Assembly: GCA_002751075.1 (NCBI GenBank)
Contig: NAOQ01000109.1
Location: forward strand, 117,956 to 147,381
From: Ichthyophonus hoferi
Taxonomy: Eukaryota > Opisthokonta > Ichthyosporea > Ichthyophonida > Ichthyophonidae
DNA: 29,426 bases
Direction of reading: 5' to 3'
Shown: one piece after another, positions 10,675 through 22,649 of the stretch
How the letters are laid out: every line of letters begins with the position of its first letter
How positions within the stretch are numbered: the first letter of the stretch is position 1
Notes under the pieces: generated by a model
Seen by the model: the letters and a program-made list of their open reading frames with translations, nothing else
What the model was told of the DNA's origin: nothing
Database searches by the model: none
Position numbers and translations under genes: made by a program

Positions 10675-10972
10675 GGTGGTCGCCCCCCTTTCACTGCCTA
10701 CAACACATGTCTAGAACCTAGTAGGGGATAGTTAATACAAGTCCACTACAATACAAAACGAAGTAAGGCTAGACAACTGCAGTATAATATAGCTGCAACT
10801 GAACAACACAAAATATTTAATTATAATTTATTTATTGTAGCCTAGATAGGCTCATACTAATCTGCCAATGCCTGTACGGTAGTGCCATCTATTAGTACAA
10901 GCCATCTAGTATTATAGGATTGTCCTGTATGTAATTAATACATACATATATTGCGGCAAATAAAAAGCAATA
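10675..10972. promoter_or_regulatory. Shared divergent upstream region of golgin and EAF
   Basis: Only 298 bp separate the start codons of two oppositely oriented genes, so both promoters must lie here or inside the first exons. The centre is AT-rich (about 10781-10850, including TATAATATAG and ATTTAATTATAATTTATTTA). I cannot identify a definite TATA box or transcription-factor site. A bidirectional promoter is inferred from position only. Confidence 0.55.
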
Positions 10973-13969
10973 ATGAGTAGCACACAGGAAGGCCAGGATC
11001 TGCCGTGTGTACGAGGCAAGGACTACAGCCTAGTGTTGGGAGACTCTTTCCGCAACCGACGTTTTCCATACCACTACTCCCATTGTATGTTGTATCTTTT
11101 TTACCCCTTTATGTGCATCTTGTAGAGGGCGAGAGGGGCGAATGCTAACTGTGGATGCTGGACCAGATGATTTCAAACCTGCTAAGGCCAATGAGCTTTT
11201 ACCTGGCTCCATGGTGTATTCAGATAGAGAGGTGACACTGGCACTCCCTTCTAATATGGTAGGTGTCTTTATGTACCTCATTCTACTACTACCCCCTCCC
11301 TCGGCGAAAGACCTACAAGGTCAAATACCTGGTATACTTCAACCAAGCACACTACCTACCATCTATATGTTCTTTTATACTATTAGTGCTTTAAAGTCCT
11401 TGGATTGGTAATGTCAGCCTTGACGAGTGTGGGGCGAACAGAGCGAAGAAGAAGAGGTGGCATTTAAAGGGCCATGTACAGCCCAACGACGAGAGTGTAT
11501 CCTAGTTTTTGATCCCAACACAGAGACCTTTACACTGGAGAAGGTGGGGTAGAGAGGATGGAGAGGGGGGTGAAGTGGCAGTCACTAAATATTTTTAATT
11601 CCTGTTTAACCCCTCAGCTTACTAGTTCATGTCGCCTCAAGGCTGACCGCAATCCCTCTCGTCTCCTCCTTCCTAAGGCCCCTGCGCCCATTCTTTCCCC
11701 TGCTAGTCCTGTGGAAGGATCTAGTTCTGATCAGAATGGAGAGTATGTATTGCCAAGTGTCAGTATGTTTGTATTGCTCATTACCTTAAGGGAGGATGAT
11801 AACTGAGGGGTTGTCCAGGTCTGGTGACAGTAGTGATAGTGATGGCAGCAGTTCATTCTCTGATAGCAATAGCTCCTCCTCCTATACCTCCTCTTCCTCT
11901 GAAGATGAAATGGAAGAGGATAATCCTACCAAACGCCCACGGCCTTTTCCAACTCCCTCCCCTCCTGCCCCAGAGGTGAGTGTTGTGTTGTGAGGACTAG
12001 CATGGTGTTATATATTGTATAATGTGGCTGACCAAGTAGGACACCCATAGATGGCCGTGAAAGATAACCTTGTAAGACAAAGTCCTTTGACAGCCAGTCA
12101 GCCTGGTATGTTTTCCCTCCTCCTCTTTCTGGGAGCTACTTCATCCCTCACTAAGTGTTTCCTCTGTGGATGTGTTCATTTAGCTATTGGTAGTGGGAGC
12201 CATGCATGGTGTTAGACGAAGTCCTCTGTGATATTATTCCCTTACTTGTACCCTGCCTGTATGTGAGAGGCAGGTTAGCCCTCCCACTGCCCCTTTGGCT
12301 TAATACTCATAGTCAAGGCTTCACGCCAAGACTATTCACGCTAATGAACTCCATGACACCGTATGTGAATATCAGTTAGCTCTCTATGTACTTCTGTAGT
12401 ATGTGATAGAGAGTGATGTAATATATATATATGGTGAGCATGGTCTAAATGCATTGCAGCTGTTTGTTACGTTTTCTATATAGACTAGTTGGGACGTATA
12501 CTAGAACTGCAATATTTGTCTTATTAAGTTGGGGAGGTATATGTACTGATAGTAGAGGATGCATTGAAGATGAGGATAGGTTGACGTTATATAATACCTT
12601 ATATCTTAGAGCTAGCATATGAAACGGAATATTGAAACAAAAACTAGAAAGGACCTGATAGCTATTACCACAGTTTAAGTTAGATGGACACGGGGTTATG
12701 TTTTTAGACTAATCATCCAGTGATTGTATAGTGTTTAAATTATTTAAGACAGTAAGATTAGATATGCTTGGGTGGGTGTGGGTGCCCGATAGTCCCTCAT
12801 ATCATGCTCCTGCTCTTTGGATACTCCTCCAAAGATTGCTGGGTTCACAGGAGTGATGGGTGGATAGAGCATATGCTGTGGCAACGATACGTAGTATAGC
12901 AAAATGTTTTTAGTTTTCAATTACTAATAGCGCCATCTTATAGACCCTATCGGCTTGGGCAACACTATTTTTAGCTTGAAGATGGGTATACAAGGATAGC
13001 GTGCTGCGTTCACCAATTTGGTGATTTCTGTTCAATCATAGTCTATTACGATCTTCATGACCTATATTGTTTAAGATGGGGGTCATGTTGTTTTATAATT
13101 TTCTAGATGTTAACGATTTTATTTGATATAGATAGATTTCCCGCCAATCTTACGTTTACTTACCTATCTAAAATGGTTGCTTGGTTACCCCCCNNNNNNN
13201 NNNNNNNNNNNNNNNNNNNNNNNNNNNNNNNNNNNNNNNNNNNNNNNNNNNNNNNNNNNNNNNNNNNNNNNNNNNNNNNNNNNNNNNNNNNNNNNNNNNN
13301 NNNNNNNNNNNNNNNNNNNNNNNNNNNNNNNNNNNNNNNNNNNNNNNNNNNNNNNNNNNNNNNNNNNNNNNNNNNNNNNNNNNNNNNNNNNNNNNNNNNN
13401 NNNNNNNNNNNNNNNNNNNNNNNNNNNNNNNNNNNNNNNNNNNNNNNNNNNNNNNNNNNNNNNNNNNNNNNNNNNNNNNNNNNNNNNNNNNNNNNNNNNN
13501 NNNNNNNNNNNNNNNNNNNNNNNNNNNNNNNNNNNNNNNNNNNNNNNNNNNNNNNNNNNNNNNNNNNNNNNNNNNNNNNNNNNNNNNNNNNNNNNNNNNN
13601 NNNNNNNNNNNNNNNNNNNNNNNNNNNNNNNNNNNNNNNNNNNNNNNNNNNNNNNNNNNNNNNNNNNNNNNNNNNNNNNNNNNNNNNNNNNNNTCAGTTT
13701 TCTAGATGTTAACGATTTTATTTGATATAGATAGATTTCCCGCCAATCTTACGTTTACTTACCTATCTAAAATGGTTGCTTGGTTACCCCCCAAATGAAG
13801 AAAGTTGTAATGTCCTTGTTTTATAAGTGAATATATATTATGTGGTGTACTGGCAGAGGTTTGGCTGACACTTAACATGGGGGTAGTGGCCACCAAATTC
13901 AACCACACAGACGATCTGGGTCTGTCCGAGTCAGATGACGATGATGCTGACATGGAAGATGTGCAGTAG
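10973..13969 (+). CDS. EAF: ELL-associated factor (EAF1/EAF2 family), 7 exons, about 272 residues
   Basis: EAF proteins bind ELL in the nucleus and raise its stimulation of RNA polymerase II elongation, as part of super elongation complexes. Exons by hand: 10973-11084, 11128-11258, 11442-11543, 11618-11742, 11795-11975, 12051-12105, 13857-13969. The sum is 273 codons with stop, against 268 and 260 residues for human EAF1 and EAF2. The N-terminal domain (residues 1-115) shows YSLVLGDSFRNRRFP, then DDFKPAKANELLPG, then EVAFKGPCTAQRRECILVF and TFTLEK, matching human LRLGESF, YDFKPAS, VFKGNKRPYQKDCVLII and YVLEK. Exon 5 encodes the Ser/Asp/Glu-rich activation region (GDSSDSDGSSSFSDSNSSSS). The end, DDLGLSESDDDDADMEDVQ, matches human NDLQLSESGSDSDD. 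Introns are 43, 183, 74, 52, 75 and about 1,750 nt. The acceptor of exon 5 is weak, and exon 7 could instead start at 13913, which also keeps phase. The last intron contains an assembly gap. Confidence 0.88.
11795..11975 (+). other. EAF exon 5: acidic serine-rich activation region
   Basis: Roughly residues 157-217 of the predicted EAF. Long runs of serine with Asp and Glu (SSSSYTSSSSEDEMEEDN) are followed by a proline-rich stretch. In human EAF proteins the matching C-terminal Ser/Asp/Glu-rich region activates transcription. The exon ends at a perfect GTGAGT donor. Confidence 0.8.
13099..13193 (+). repeat. Left copy of a 95-bp direct repeat beside the N gap
   Basis: Identical, as far as I can compare base by base, to 13698-13792. 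It ends in six C at the first N. It probably represents the overlapping end of one contig rather than a biological duplication. Confidence 0.9.
13194..13693. other. Assembly gap, exactly 500 N
   Basis: A run of 500 unknown bases inside the last EAF intron. The round number marks a placeholder of unknown true length. Reading frames crossing it are meaningless. Confidence 0.99.
13698..13792 (+). repeat. Right copy of the 95-bp direct repeat beside the N gap
   Basis: Same 95 bases as 13099-13193, from TTTTCTAGATG to the six-C run. It starts 4 bases after the gap. Sequence after the repeat (AAATGAAG) has no counterpart on the left because the gap begins there. Confidence 0.9.
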
Positions 13970-16900
13970 CACTCTGGATTTGCTCTGACCCAGGATGTTG
14001 CTTGCTGGGTGATTGGTGTAGAGTATGAGGGTAACCCTTTATCCTGTGTTAGCTAGTGTACCAGAGAATGGGTATGAAAGGAATTATTGGTGAAAGAACT
14101 TATGTAAGAGTGGAACAGAAAGTCGTTTGGCCTTTATATTGTTGCATAGAAAAAGATGCACTCTTAAATATATGGTAGGGATTAATTGATGGCTTTCATT
14201 GATCATAACAACTAAGGGTCTACACCATGTTGGTGCATAATAGCATTTTTTACCAACGACATATACGATATCATCAGAATCCATGGGTGTATCATATATC
14301 ACATGAATTGTCAATACTTGCATGTGTGACGTACATATTTATGTGTTTGTAATTTAGTGTTTTAGAAGAGTCCAAGGCTTAAAACTACAGCCAAGAAGCA
14401 TTGGTGCTAGATGGGCAAGATGATAGTGTTTGACATGGATTTGAAATAATGAAGTATAAAAGTCTTTAATTTAATAGCAAGTATATATGGTATAGCAGGC
14501 CTCATAGGTTAACTACAATTTATTGGGAATATTACCGAGTTAGCCGTGCAACTGATAATTGTAGTGGCCAGGATTGAATCTAAAATGGCTATTAGCTGAA
14601 CCTCAGAGCGAACGGACTCATTAAGTAAGGACACAGTCAGATTAAGTTTACAGTTTACATCAATGAACAAAGATGCAATGAGATCAAAGCTACACGTTAT
14701 TATTGTTGCAATCATATTCCACAATGCATTCAGATGCTTATATGTATGGTGATATTATGTTTTAAAACAAAATATAATATTGTGTTACTGCATTGCAATT
14801 ATGTGTATGATTATCTATAATTATTATTTTGGTTAGATTAATTATTTGTTCCTTTATTATGGAAACCCTTTTGCTGACAGGAGGCTAGCAAACGAATTAC
14901 CAATTTTTGCAAGTGCATTTGCACCAACCATATAAGCATTATGCCAGCTAGTATGTGTGGAAAGAACTCTAATTTATTGGGAAAAATATAGTATGCTCTA
15001 AGCTATTGTTATTATGATCTACTGTACAAAGTAGCTGTTGTTTGATATAGTTAATAGGTGTTGCTTTTTCAAGTGATAGTTCAATCACTAAGTAATGAGT
15101 CCATGGTGATTTTTTTGGTGGCTAAATGGGATGATTTTGCATAGGTACATTACAGTGATTATAGCCTTATTAATGAAGTAGAAACTTGCTTTATTAAATA
15201 ACTAGATCTTAGAATGATTTTTACAAAAGGTTCTGGATCTTAGTGAGCGCATTTCATTCTATTCTAGGTTAAGGAAAACACCTAGGTTCAACAGTCAAAA
15301 TTAGATTGGGGAGGCTTGGTTTTTGGCATTATGTTTATAACTGAGAACTCCTCCGTCAAACCCCAGTTTATATTGATTGGTTAAGCAATAATCTCACTTA
15401 TGAATATGCATTTGATAGATAATTAGCTAGTCAGACAGGTCTGACTGATTCTAACTCTTCCCTAAACTATGTGTTGGATTTAGTACTATGTTATCTGACA
15501 ACGATTCAGAGTGAAAGGAAATGTAAATATCAGTTGCAGCAGATGCGGGACTTACGCTAATCACAGATGTGAGTTGTCAAATTTGTCAAATGCTCCAACC
15601 AAGTTTTGTCTCGTGAAGTTACAACTAAGAACAAGAGGTTAGCATGATTGAAGGAAAAGAAGGCACAGTTACAGTTACCCTCAGATTCATGCAATTAATT
15701 GGCAATTATAACTCCTCCAGACTATACTAACTTGATATCAGTAATGCCAACTCTACAAGATAAGAGCAGTGCCTTTCCTTGGACTCGAAAATAGAGTCTG
15801 ACTTACACAGCACCAACCTTTGCAAGCTTTTTGCTTACTTCATCACTTTGTTGTTGTTCACGATTTGCTATTTTGTAAGCCAGAGATAAAAATTTAAATC
15901 TTCTTTTTGAAGTTTGTAATTATTTGTTGTATAAATTGTTATATTAGTACAGATTCATTGGCTAAACTCAGTAGGTATACTTATATTCAATTTAATTAGA
16001 GTCCTTGACTGAATAGTATTCTTTTGCATTCAGAATTATAGTAAGTACTGTTGATTATATAATCTACTTCACTGGATGTATTAGTCATTTTATGAGCCCT
16101 CAAATGGTTGGGGTACTTGAGTTGACAAATCCTTATACATTTTTTTCATAATCTATTATTATTGTCTATAAGTGCACTGCCTCTTAATATGCAATATAAA
16201 ATCATACTTAAGGAATAAACCTCTCACGTCATCGGGTTTAAGAACATGTAATTTTAAGTCTGGTTAAATCAAAATGTAGTGTGCAGTTAGTTGATGTTTT
16301 TCTCTACATTGTAGAAGTAAGCCATGAGTTATATGTTTCAAATATTTAAAATATATAGATACAAAATGTGTAGACATAACTTCTACGTAATAAGTGCAAA
16401 TTATAAGTCATTTAATGACAAAATTGAGAGCAAGGAAAATATATGTTTGCATGTGAGCTAACTTATATTGTCGGTTGTACCTATACTTTCAGACCAGAGA
16501 CTGCAAGATAAACCAAAGATTTCTAACTGATTGGTTTGTTACCCAAGGCAGAGTCTTGAGTTAACCAGAAAATAATTTCTATTGTGGTAAGATTGCTGTC
16601 AGTGTATTTTTATATTCAGTCTAGGTCTATGCCTTTGTCTAGGGAGAAAAACAATTATTGTACAAACTAGCATGCATATTCTAGAACAACTATGATTCCG
16701 ATTTACAGTATCACATATGGTAATCTGGCACTCAAATACTACAACCAACAAAAATATATATTTGCATATCTTAAAAGAATCCTAATAGCAAATATTGTGC
16801 AATTATAATGCAGTAAAATTTAGCATTATGTATCCTATATATTAGTCTAAGAGGAAACACTATAAGATTCGCGTCATGACTTAATATAAATTAATTATAA

Positions 16901-18067
16901 TATAATAATATTGATTATCAATGATGCCAACTAGCAGGTACTGTATTAATAAATAATTAATATATGCTACCATATAGATACAGAGCATTAATCTACTATG
17001 TACATTATGAGAATTTAGTAATTTGGCGTTGAAAAAGGCTAATGGGTCATACTAACATATATACCTTAAATGATATTTTCTAGTATTGTAATGCAAACTT
17101 CTGCAGCTAAATAAGGTGTAATTTGCTTTGTTGAAATTATTCCAGATCCATTTATGTCATTATGTGTTTATTTATAAATTTATACTAGCAATCACTCAAT
17201 TAATAAACATTCTCATACCTCTATCAAAAAATGATTCTAAATATTTAGTTAGAACAAGAATATTGAGTTAGGAATGTGAGCATATAAATTCAGTAAATCA
17301 ATTAGATCCAACTTAAATGCACTAAACTCAAATCATTAGGTGCAATAGAGGTTTCAGATGGTTTTATGCAAATGTAAGTTGTTAGCAAGTTAATATTACA
17401 CCAAAAGAATTATATAAATAATACAAAAACCATTTTTTTCAGTATGATCTTTTTTATCTTTGGTCTTTGTTAAAGTTGAAACACTCAAACTATTCCCAGT
17501 TTGGTCTTAACCTAGACATATCTATTGAAATTAATAAAATTATACTACACAAACCACCCAAAAAATGCACACATAGTAGACATTTATCTTTGAAATACAT
17601 TAATGCTACAAGCAAAAGCTAAGCTGCTGTCAATCAACTTATTTGTAGGAAATGGAAATTGATCCCTGATAATGTCAAGTAAGTCTTTTTGGAAATCATA
17701 TAAAGAGAAAGTCTTCTTAGATGTAAGAGATGGATTCTGATAGTAAAATGCATAATCACTTACACTCATAGTGTAGATGATTATATAGATACTAAGGTTT
17801 CACAAAGTAATGATATTGAAAACTTAAAGGTCTATAATTCCAACCTGGCTACAAACCAGTACATTTTCACTGCTATTATTTGTCTTATTTACTACAAAAT
17901 AAAGCCAAAGCTCTATTTTCATGACTTCCTACTAATAGCAGCACTTAATTGAATCGTTTGTAATAATGTCTTTGGTTTCCAGAGATCATCCATGATCATT
18001 GTTAAATAGTTACTTCTACTCAGTAACTCCACTCTATGGTCTTGAAAAATGTGGACCAACTATTATA
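13970..18067. other. Gene-poor AT-rich region
   Basis: About 4.1 kb downstream of EAF. Open frames of 60-80 codons occur on the minus strand (14084-14323, 14509-14724, 17584-17769) and a shorter one on the plus strand near 15425-15560 (contains QTGLTDSNSSLNYVLDLVL). None matches a family I know and none has clear splice support. Part of the right end may be decayed internal sequence of the minus-strand copia element that starts at 18857. Confidence 0.5.
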
Positions 18068-18345
18068 TTAAATTTTATCAGAATCCAAGCTGTCAGTTGT
18101 AGATTTGGCTTCATTATCTATGAATATATTATGTCTGTTTTCTAATTCATTCAAGCTGATCTCAAAATCTTTTAAAAGGTTTCTTGATGTCTCCACTTCA
18201 CTGGCATCAAAAAAAAGTTGTGCCCTTTGTTTCTTCTTGTCTACAGATCCCAATTTGGTTACAGAGGCAATGGCCTTCTTATTCTTTATCCGTGGTTCCA
18301 AAAAAGTAGACATGTCACTTCTCTTTACTATCATAACAACCTTTT
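18068..18345 (-). pseudogene. Copia gag N-terminal fragment
   Basis: About 90 codons just inside the minus-strand LTR. Read by eye, it parallels the leader and gag start at 22650-22900 and 28015-28230, with shared wording such as SRNLLKDFE and IASVTKLGS. Downstream gag, protease and pol were not found in order, so this is a partial fossil. Confidence 0.65.
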
Positions 18346-18857
18346 GCAAGAGATAAAGTATTTTTACATTACTTTATTGTGCAACACTATGAAATCAATA
18401 TCCAGACTAAGTCTGTGATTGTTAGTTATATATTTGTTGGCTTAGGCCAATACCAATTGACCATGTGATAAGCTTTTAAACTAAACATATTATTGAGTAA
18501 GTTCTCAACCTAATTGTTTTCTAGCATGTTTTCAGCAACATTTTTCCAATTGATTACATAAAGGATGATGCTATGTATCACATATGTATCATCAATCACT
18601 ATGTGTGATTAAAATGCAGATGGTCAACACCATCTAAAAAGCCATGGTAAATTCGCATGCTTAACTGCACAAACATCTGGTCCTAAATAAATATACTTAG
18701 TGACATTATGTAATTAATTAATTACCATTAATTAATGTCTAACTCTTAATTATTGATTGAAACCTCATTCAAAACGCTACTGAATGTTTAGAGGCAATTT
18801 TAGTGCAGAACATCGTAAACTATTAAGCCTAACACTTGCAGGAGCTGAAATACGTCA
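18346..18857 (-). repeat. LTR, minus strand
   Basis: Read on the minus strand it begins TGACGTATTTCAGCTCC. It shares with the other three LTRs an AATGAGGTTTCAAT block, a CACATAGTGATTGATGATAC block and an ACTTAGTCTGGAT block near the end. Borders were set by where similarity starts and stops. Confidence 0.75.
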
Positions 18858-20177
18858 ACAGATTTTCAACGCTATTCCTATTAACTCACTCAGATAGATG
18901 ACCAATCCAACTCCATGTTGTTTGTTGTAATATACAAGTAGGATCTTGTTTAAGTAAGAATAAAGTTTTTTTTCATGTTTTACTGTGTATCGTGGGGTTA
19001 GTAGTATATCACACTAGATTTTTGGTTTTTCTATAATAGTGTGTCTAGTAGGAGATCTGACATAACAATCAGAACTTGATCAATTGAATGATTAATTTCA
19101 AAGCTATCATGCAGAAGTTTCTGAAACTATAAAAAAGTCTCTTCAATTTAAGTTAATAATAGATTTGCAGTTGTGAAAATGTTTCAATATAAAGCAATAA
19201 TGTTAGAGGAATAAAAACATGTAACCACAAATGCAAGAGGCAAAGCTAGAAGCTTTCCCAATGCTCCACTACTCTAATTTGTATATTTAAACCCGGCCCT
19301 TAGTTGGGACCAGATATGGGTAGCCCATCATTAAAGTAAAGTTTTAAGTTAAGTGTAATATGGTTGAGCTATTCTTGCTACTGCAGAGAACTATAAAATC
19401 AATGTTGAAAGAAAAGACTTGGCTTTCATTTAGCCTAAAAACAGGTGCATGTCTTTAATACATAAGAAATGTAGAATTTATTTCACCTTAGGCTCTAGTC
19501 ATCAAGTTGAAGTTATACAAAGGAATCTTATGCAAAGTTTTAACAAAATGTATGCATTACCATCTACCTTTGTCCGAATAGATGCTGATATTATCTTCCC
19601 ATGAATGAGTCTATGGGGATGTGTCTTTTGAATATAAAAAATCAGAACGTACTAAAGTGTCTTAAGTCTTTATAATGCTTGAACATCCCAGTCAAGTCTT
19701 GCTTGAAATTGAAACACCCAGAGTCTAATCTTAAATATACTTTGGCCATCTTTCCAGTTAAGTCGTCCAACCAATGTTTAGACACTGTAATATTAACATG
19801 TTACCTTTTACAACTAACAGGTAGTCTACTAGAACTACCTTATTTATACACAGTAATAATATGTATCTATCAAAGCAGTTTTTTTCAATGCATAGAGTAA
19901 GTTATATAAAAACTGGCCAGAACCTGTTTTCTACACACTTGGTTATATAAATTAAGGAAGAGATAACATTCTATTCATTAAACCTATCAGCCATCCAATT
20001 AACTTTCCGTCAATTATTCAAGCATAAATTTAATTACTACCTAATCGTTCATTGTAAACAGTAGTTTTGGAGTAGAATTTCTAATGTTAAAGATAACTCT
20101 GAAAACCAGCTAATTCTCAATCTATTTATGATTATTGAGCCTAGGCGTAGTTCCTGATTTATAAAAGGTTATTTTGC
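18858..20177. other. Unassigned AT-rich DNA between copia LTRs
   Basis: About 1.3 kb between two oppositely oriented LTRs of one family. Short open runs exist (for example 19679-19900) but none is recognisable. It may be old mobile-element debris or host intergenic sequence. Confidence 0.45.
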
Positions 20178-20725
20178 TGAATTATTTCAGTTCCTACAAC
20201 TTCCGATTAAGTTTTTAGCTGAAAACTTCATTTTATTGATATCTATTGCTTACCTTGCATTAAACCTCCAAGTATTCAGAGGCGTTTTAGAACGAGGTTT
20301 CACTTGATAGTTAGAATTTGGACATTAATTAATAATAATAAATTAATTTAATGACATCACTAATTTTATTTACTTGGGGGCTAGATGTTTAGTGAGTGCT
20401 ATCTAAAGTGAAATTTGCCATAGTTTTAAATGGTGTTAGTCATTGGAATTTCAATTAAAAGTATAGTAGTCTATAATAGTCAAGCTTCACATCTAAAGTA
20501 AGTTCTAGAATGATCCTTTGAATAGTCGCTGAAGGACATGTTTAAAACATTTTCCAAAGCAATAATGTTGAGTTTCTAATGCCTAATATGTTAAAGTCAA
20601 CTGATTAATTTGTGGTCAACTTGGTCTTGGCCCAGATCCAACAAATACCAACTTGCATACACAGACTTAGTCTGGATCCTGATTATGAGTTTTAATTAAC
20701 AAAGTTAAGTTTAAGTTCAAATGGA
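20178..20725 (+). repeat. LTR of element A
   Basis: Begins TGAATTATTTCAGTTCCTAC and ends before a leader with TATGATAATG. The ACTTAGTCTGGATCCTGATT block near 20665-20684 also occurs in the LTR at 22079-22641. Confidence 0.7.
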
Positions 20726-20736
20726 TCTTAATAAGT

Positions 20737-22076
20737 ATGATAATGCGTAGGACAGAGAGACTTCTTCCAAAGAGTTTGTTTAGTTATAAACATAAATCAA
20801 TTTCTGCAACCAACACCAAGACCGAATCCATAGGACTTGAAGAAAAAAAATCCTTTATACAAAGTTTGCCTGGCTCAAATGAAACTTATATGTCAAAACA
20901 ATTAAGAGAAGAATATGACTTTAATGAAACTTCTAATTCAACAGGAACAGAACCCAAAGTTTACAGTGAATAAAAAGAAGACCGTTATATGTCAGTTGAC
21001 CCTAAAGAAGTGTTTACACGGCATACCTCTGATTATGACAGTGACAGGGTTATTAAGGTCCAGCAGTCTATAAGTACCTCCACTGATAATTTCAAGCAGC
21101 CTCCAGAGGAACCTAGATATACAATAATGCCGGGGGAGCAGATTACATGGACACACAGAGCCATGACTATACCCAGGGACAGCAACAGTTGTTTCCTGGA
21201 AGTCAGCCACTAATCACAACTAAACCAATCTAACAACAGCCTATGCCATTAAGAAGAAGCCAAAAATCAATTATCCCACTCCCAACCAAAGAGTAAATCT
21301 TACTTCGAAATTGGAATAGAATCAGCTACAGCAAGTGGGCCCAAGATATCAAGGAAAAGATGCAAGTTTTTATGTAACTTCAGGCAATAAAAGGGGCATC
21401 CACCCCACAGCAGCTAAGGAGCTCAACCAGAGTATCAAAAAAAAAAGCAATGGCAGGACGCTGCCCGTATGCATCTGTTTCTACTAAAAAACGTTAGATA
21501 GCAGGATGGGAACAGAACCAGCTTGAATATTTTGCATAGAGAGATATTAAACACTGGTTTTATGGGAAGGATGTAACTTAGCAAACAGCTTATAACCTGG
21601 CATACCTGAAGATATCGCTGAGGCTGAACCAAAATGGTACGGAATACAGTGCTGGGCTAGTTGCAACCACGAAAAGACTGAAGGCGACAGTCATGAGGCA
21701 ACATTATGAAGGTTTCCTCACTGATATGTATTAAGATTTACAGCTCACTAAGTATAGATGTCAATTTAGGGCATTTTCTCAAGCAAACAAGAGTTGTGGA
21801 ACATTGGAAGAATTCATTGAGAACATGGTCACCTATTTCAAACTGGAAACAAAAAGAAAGTCTAGAATTCAGCATAATTTAAAGGAAGAACACTAACACC
21901 AATCAAGTATAGGATTCTTTAGTAATTAATATTATTTACTTAACATTTGTCAAGAATTACACACGACAAGTTAGTGCCCCTTCATATAGAGACTAAACTA
22001 GCTAAATGCAGGCATTTATTACCAATTATCAAAGCAAGGTAGATGCCCTAAACCAGCAAGAAAACAGAAGGGTCAT
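20737..22076 (+). pseudogene. Gag remnant of element A
   Basis: The first part contains SDYDSDRVIKVQQSISTSTD, which parallels the gag of element B near 22910 (a RDYDSVTKAQQ-like run). Later parts also follow gag of element B in order. The frame is interrupted more than once and no product is expected. Confidence 0.65.
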
Positions 22077-22078
22077 AT

Positions 22079-22641
22079 TGAAGTATTTCAGCTCATACAA
22101 GTGTTAAACTCTATAATTCATGATGTCTTGCAGAAAAATAATTATATTGTTCATGCTGCATTCATTGTACCTCTAAACATGCAGTAGCATTTACAATGAG
22201 GTTTCAATTAGTAAATAAGAGTTAGATATTAATTGATGACAATTAATTAATTATATAATGTCACTAAATATGTGTAATTAAGACTAGATGTTTAATACAG
22301 TCTAGTATGTAAATTTACTGTGGTTTTTAAATAATGTTGACCATTAGCATTTTGTTATACACAGTGAATGATGATACACACAAGAACATATAAACTAGAA
22401 TGATTCTGTGAGGAATCATTGAATAAGATGTTGCTAACAACATGTTGATAACAGTTGGGTTGAGCCCCTAGCCAAGATATACACTTATTTTTCTCAAATG
22501 TTTTTCATGTGATTGACTAGTATTGACCTGAGCCAACAACTGTATACTCAACAATCATAGACTTAGTCTGGATCCTGATTTTCATAGTGTTGCATGATAA
22601 ACGTATTGTACAGTACAAACGGCTTTATACTTTGTCCGTCA
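22079..22641 (+). repeat. Left LTR of element B
   Basis: Starts TGAAGTATTTCAGCTCATAC and ends GTCCGTCA, giving the usual TG...CA ends. Sequence after it (TTATAGGTCGTTATGATAG) occupies the primer-binding-site position. Confidence 0.75.
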
Positions 22642-22649
22642 TTATAGGT

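Larger units (their letters stand above)
18068..18857 (-). mobile_element. Fossil Ty1/copia element, minus strand: LTR plus start of gag
   Basis: On the minus strand, an LTR (18857-18346) is followed by a leader and the first part of gag (18349-18068). Both match, in the same order, the LTR and gag start of the plus-strand elements at 22079 and 27472. The rest of this element cannot be followed further left with confidence, and no second LTR was found, so the copy is partial. Its gag start is the longest open one among the related copies. Confidence 0.7.
20178..22078 (+). mobile_element. Fossil Ty1/copia element A: LTR plus gag
   Basis: An LTR (20178 to about 20725) is followed by gag sequence (20737-22070) that stops where the LTR of the next element begins. 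No protease, integrase or reverse transcriptase of its own is present before that junction. The copy is broken several times and its LTR is the most diverged of the four, suggesting it is old. Confidence 0.7.

Noticed and set aside
12190-12230. A weak echo of EAF exon 6 (a GTTAGACGAAGTCCTCTG run resembling GTAAGACAAAGTCCTTTG)
   Set aside because: Similarity spans under 20 bases and could be chance; reading it as an exon gives an early stop.
12420-12433. TA microsatellite in the last EAF intron
   Set aside because: Ordinary simple repeat with no further structure.
13107-13725. Three reading frames of 170-200 codons crossing the N gap
   Set aside because: They consist almost wholly of unknown bases; the frame is open only because N codons are not stops.
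14084-14724. Two minus-strand ORFs (79 and 71 codons) downstream of EAF
   Set aside because: No recognisable motif, no splice support and AT-driven composition; kept only as a remark on the region.
20992-21632. Minus-strand ORFs in the copia gag region
   Set aside because: They are antisense to gag sequence that matches the related elements on the plus strand.
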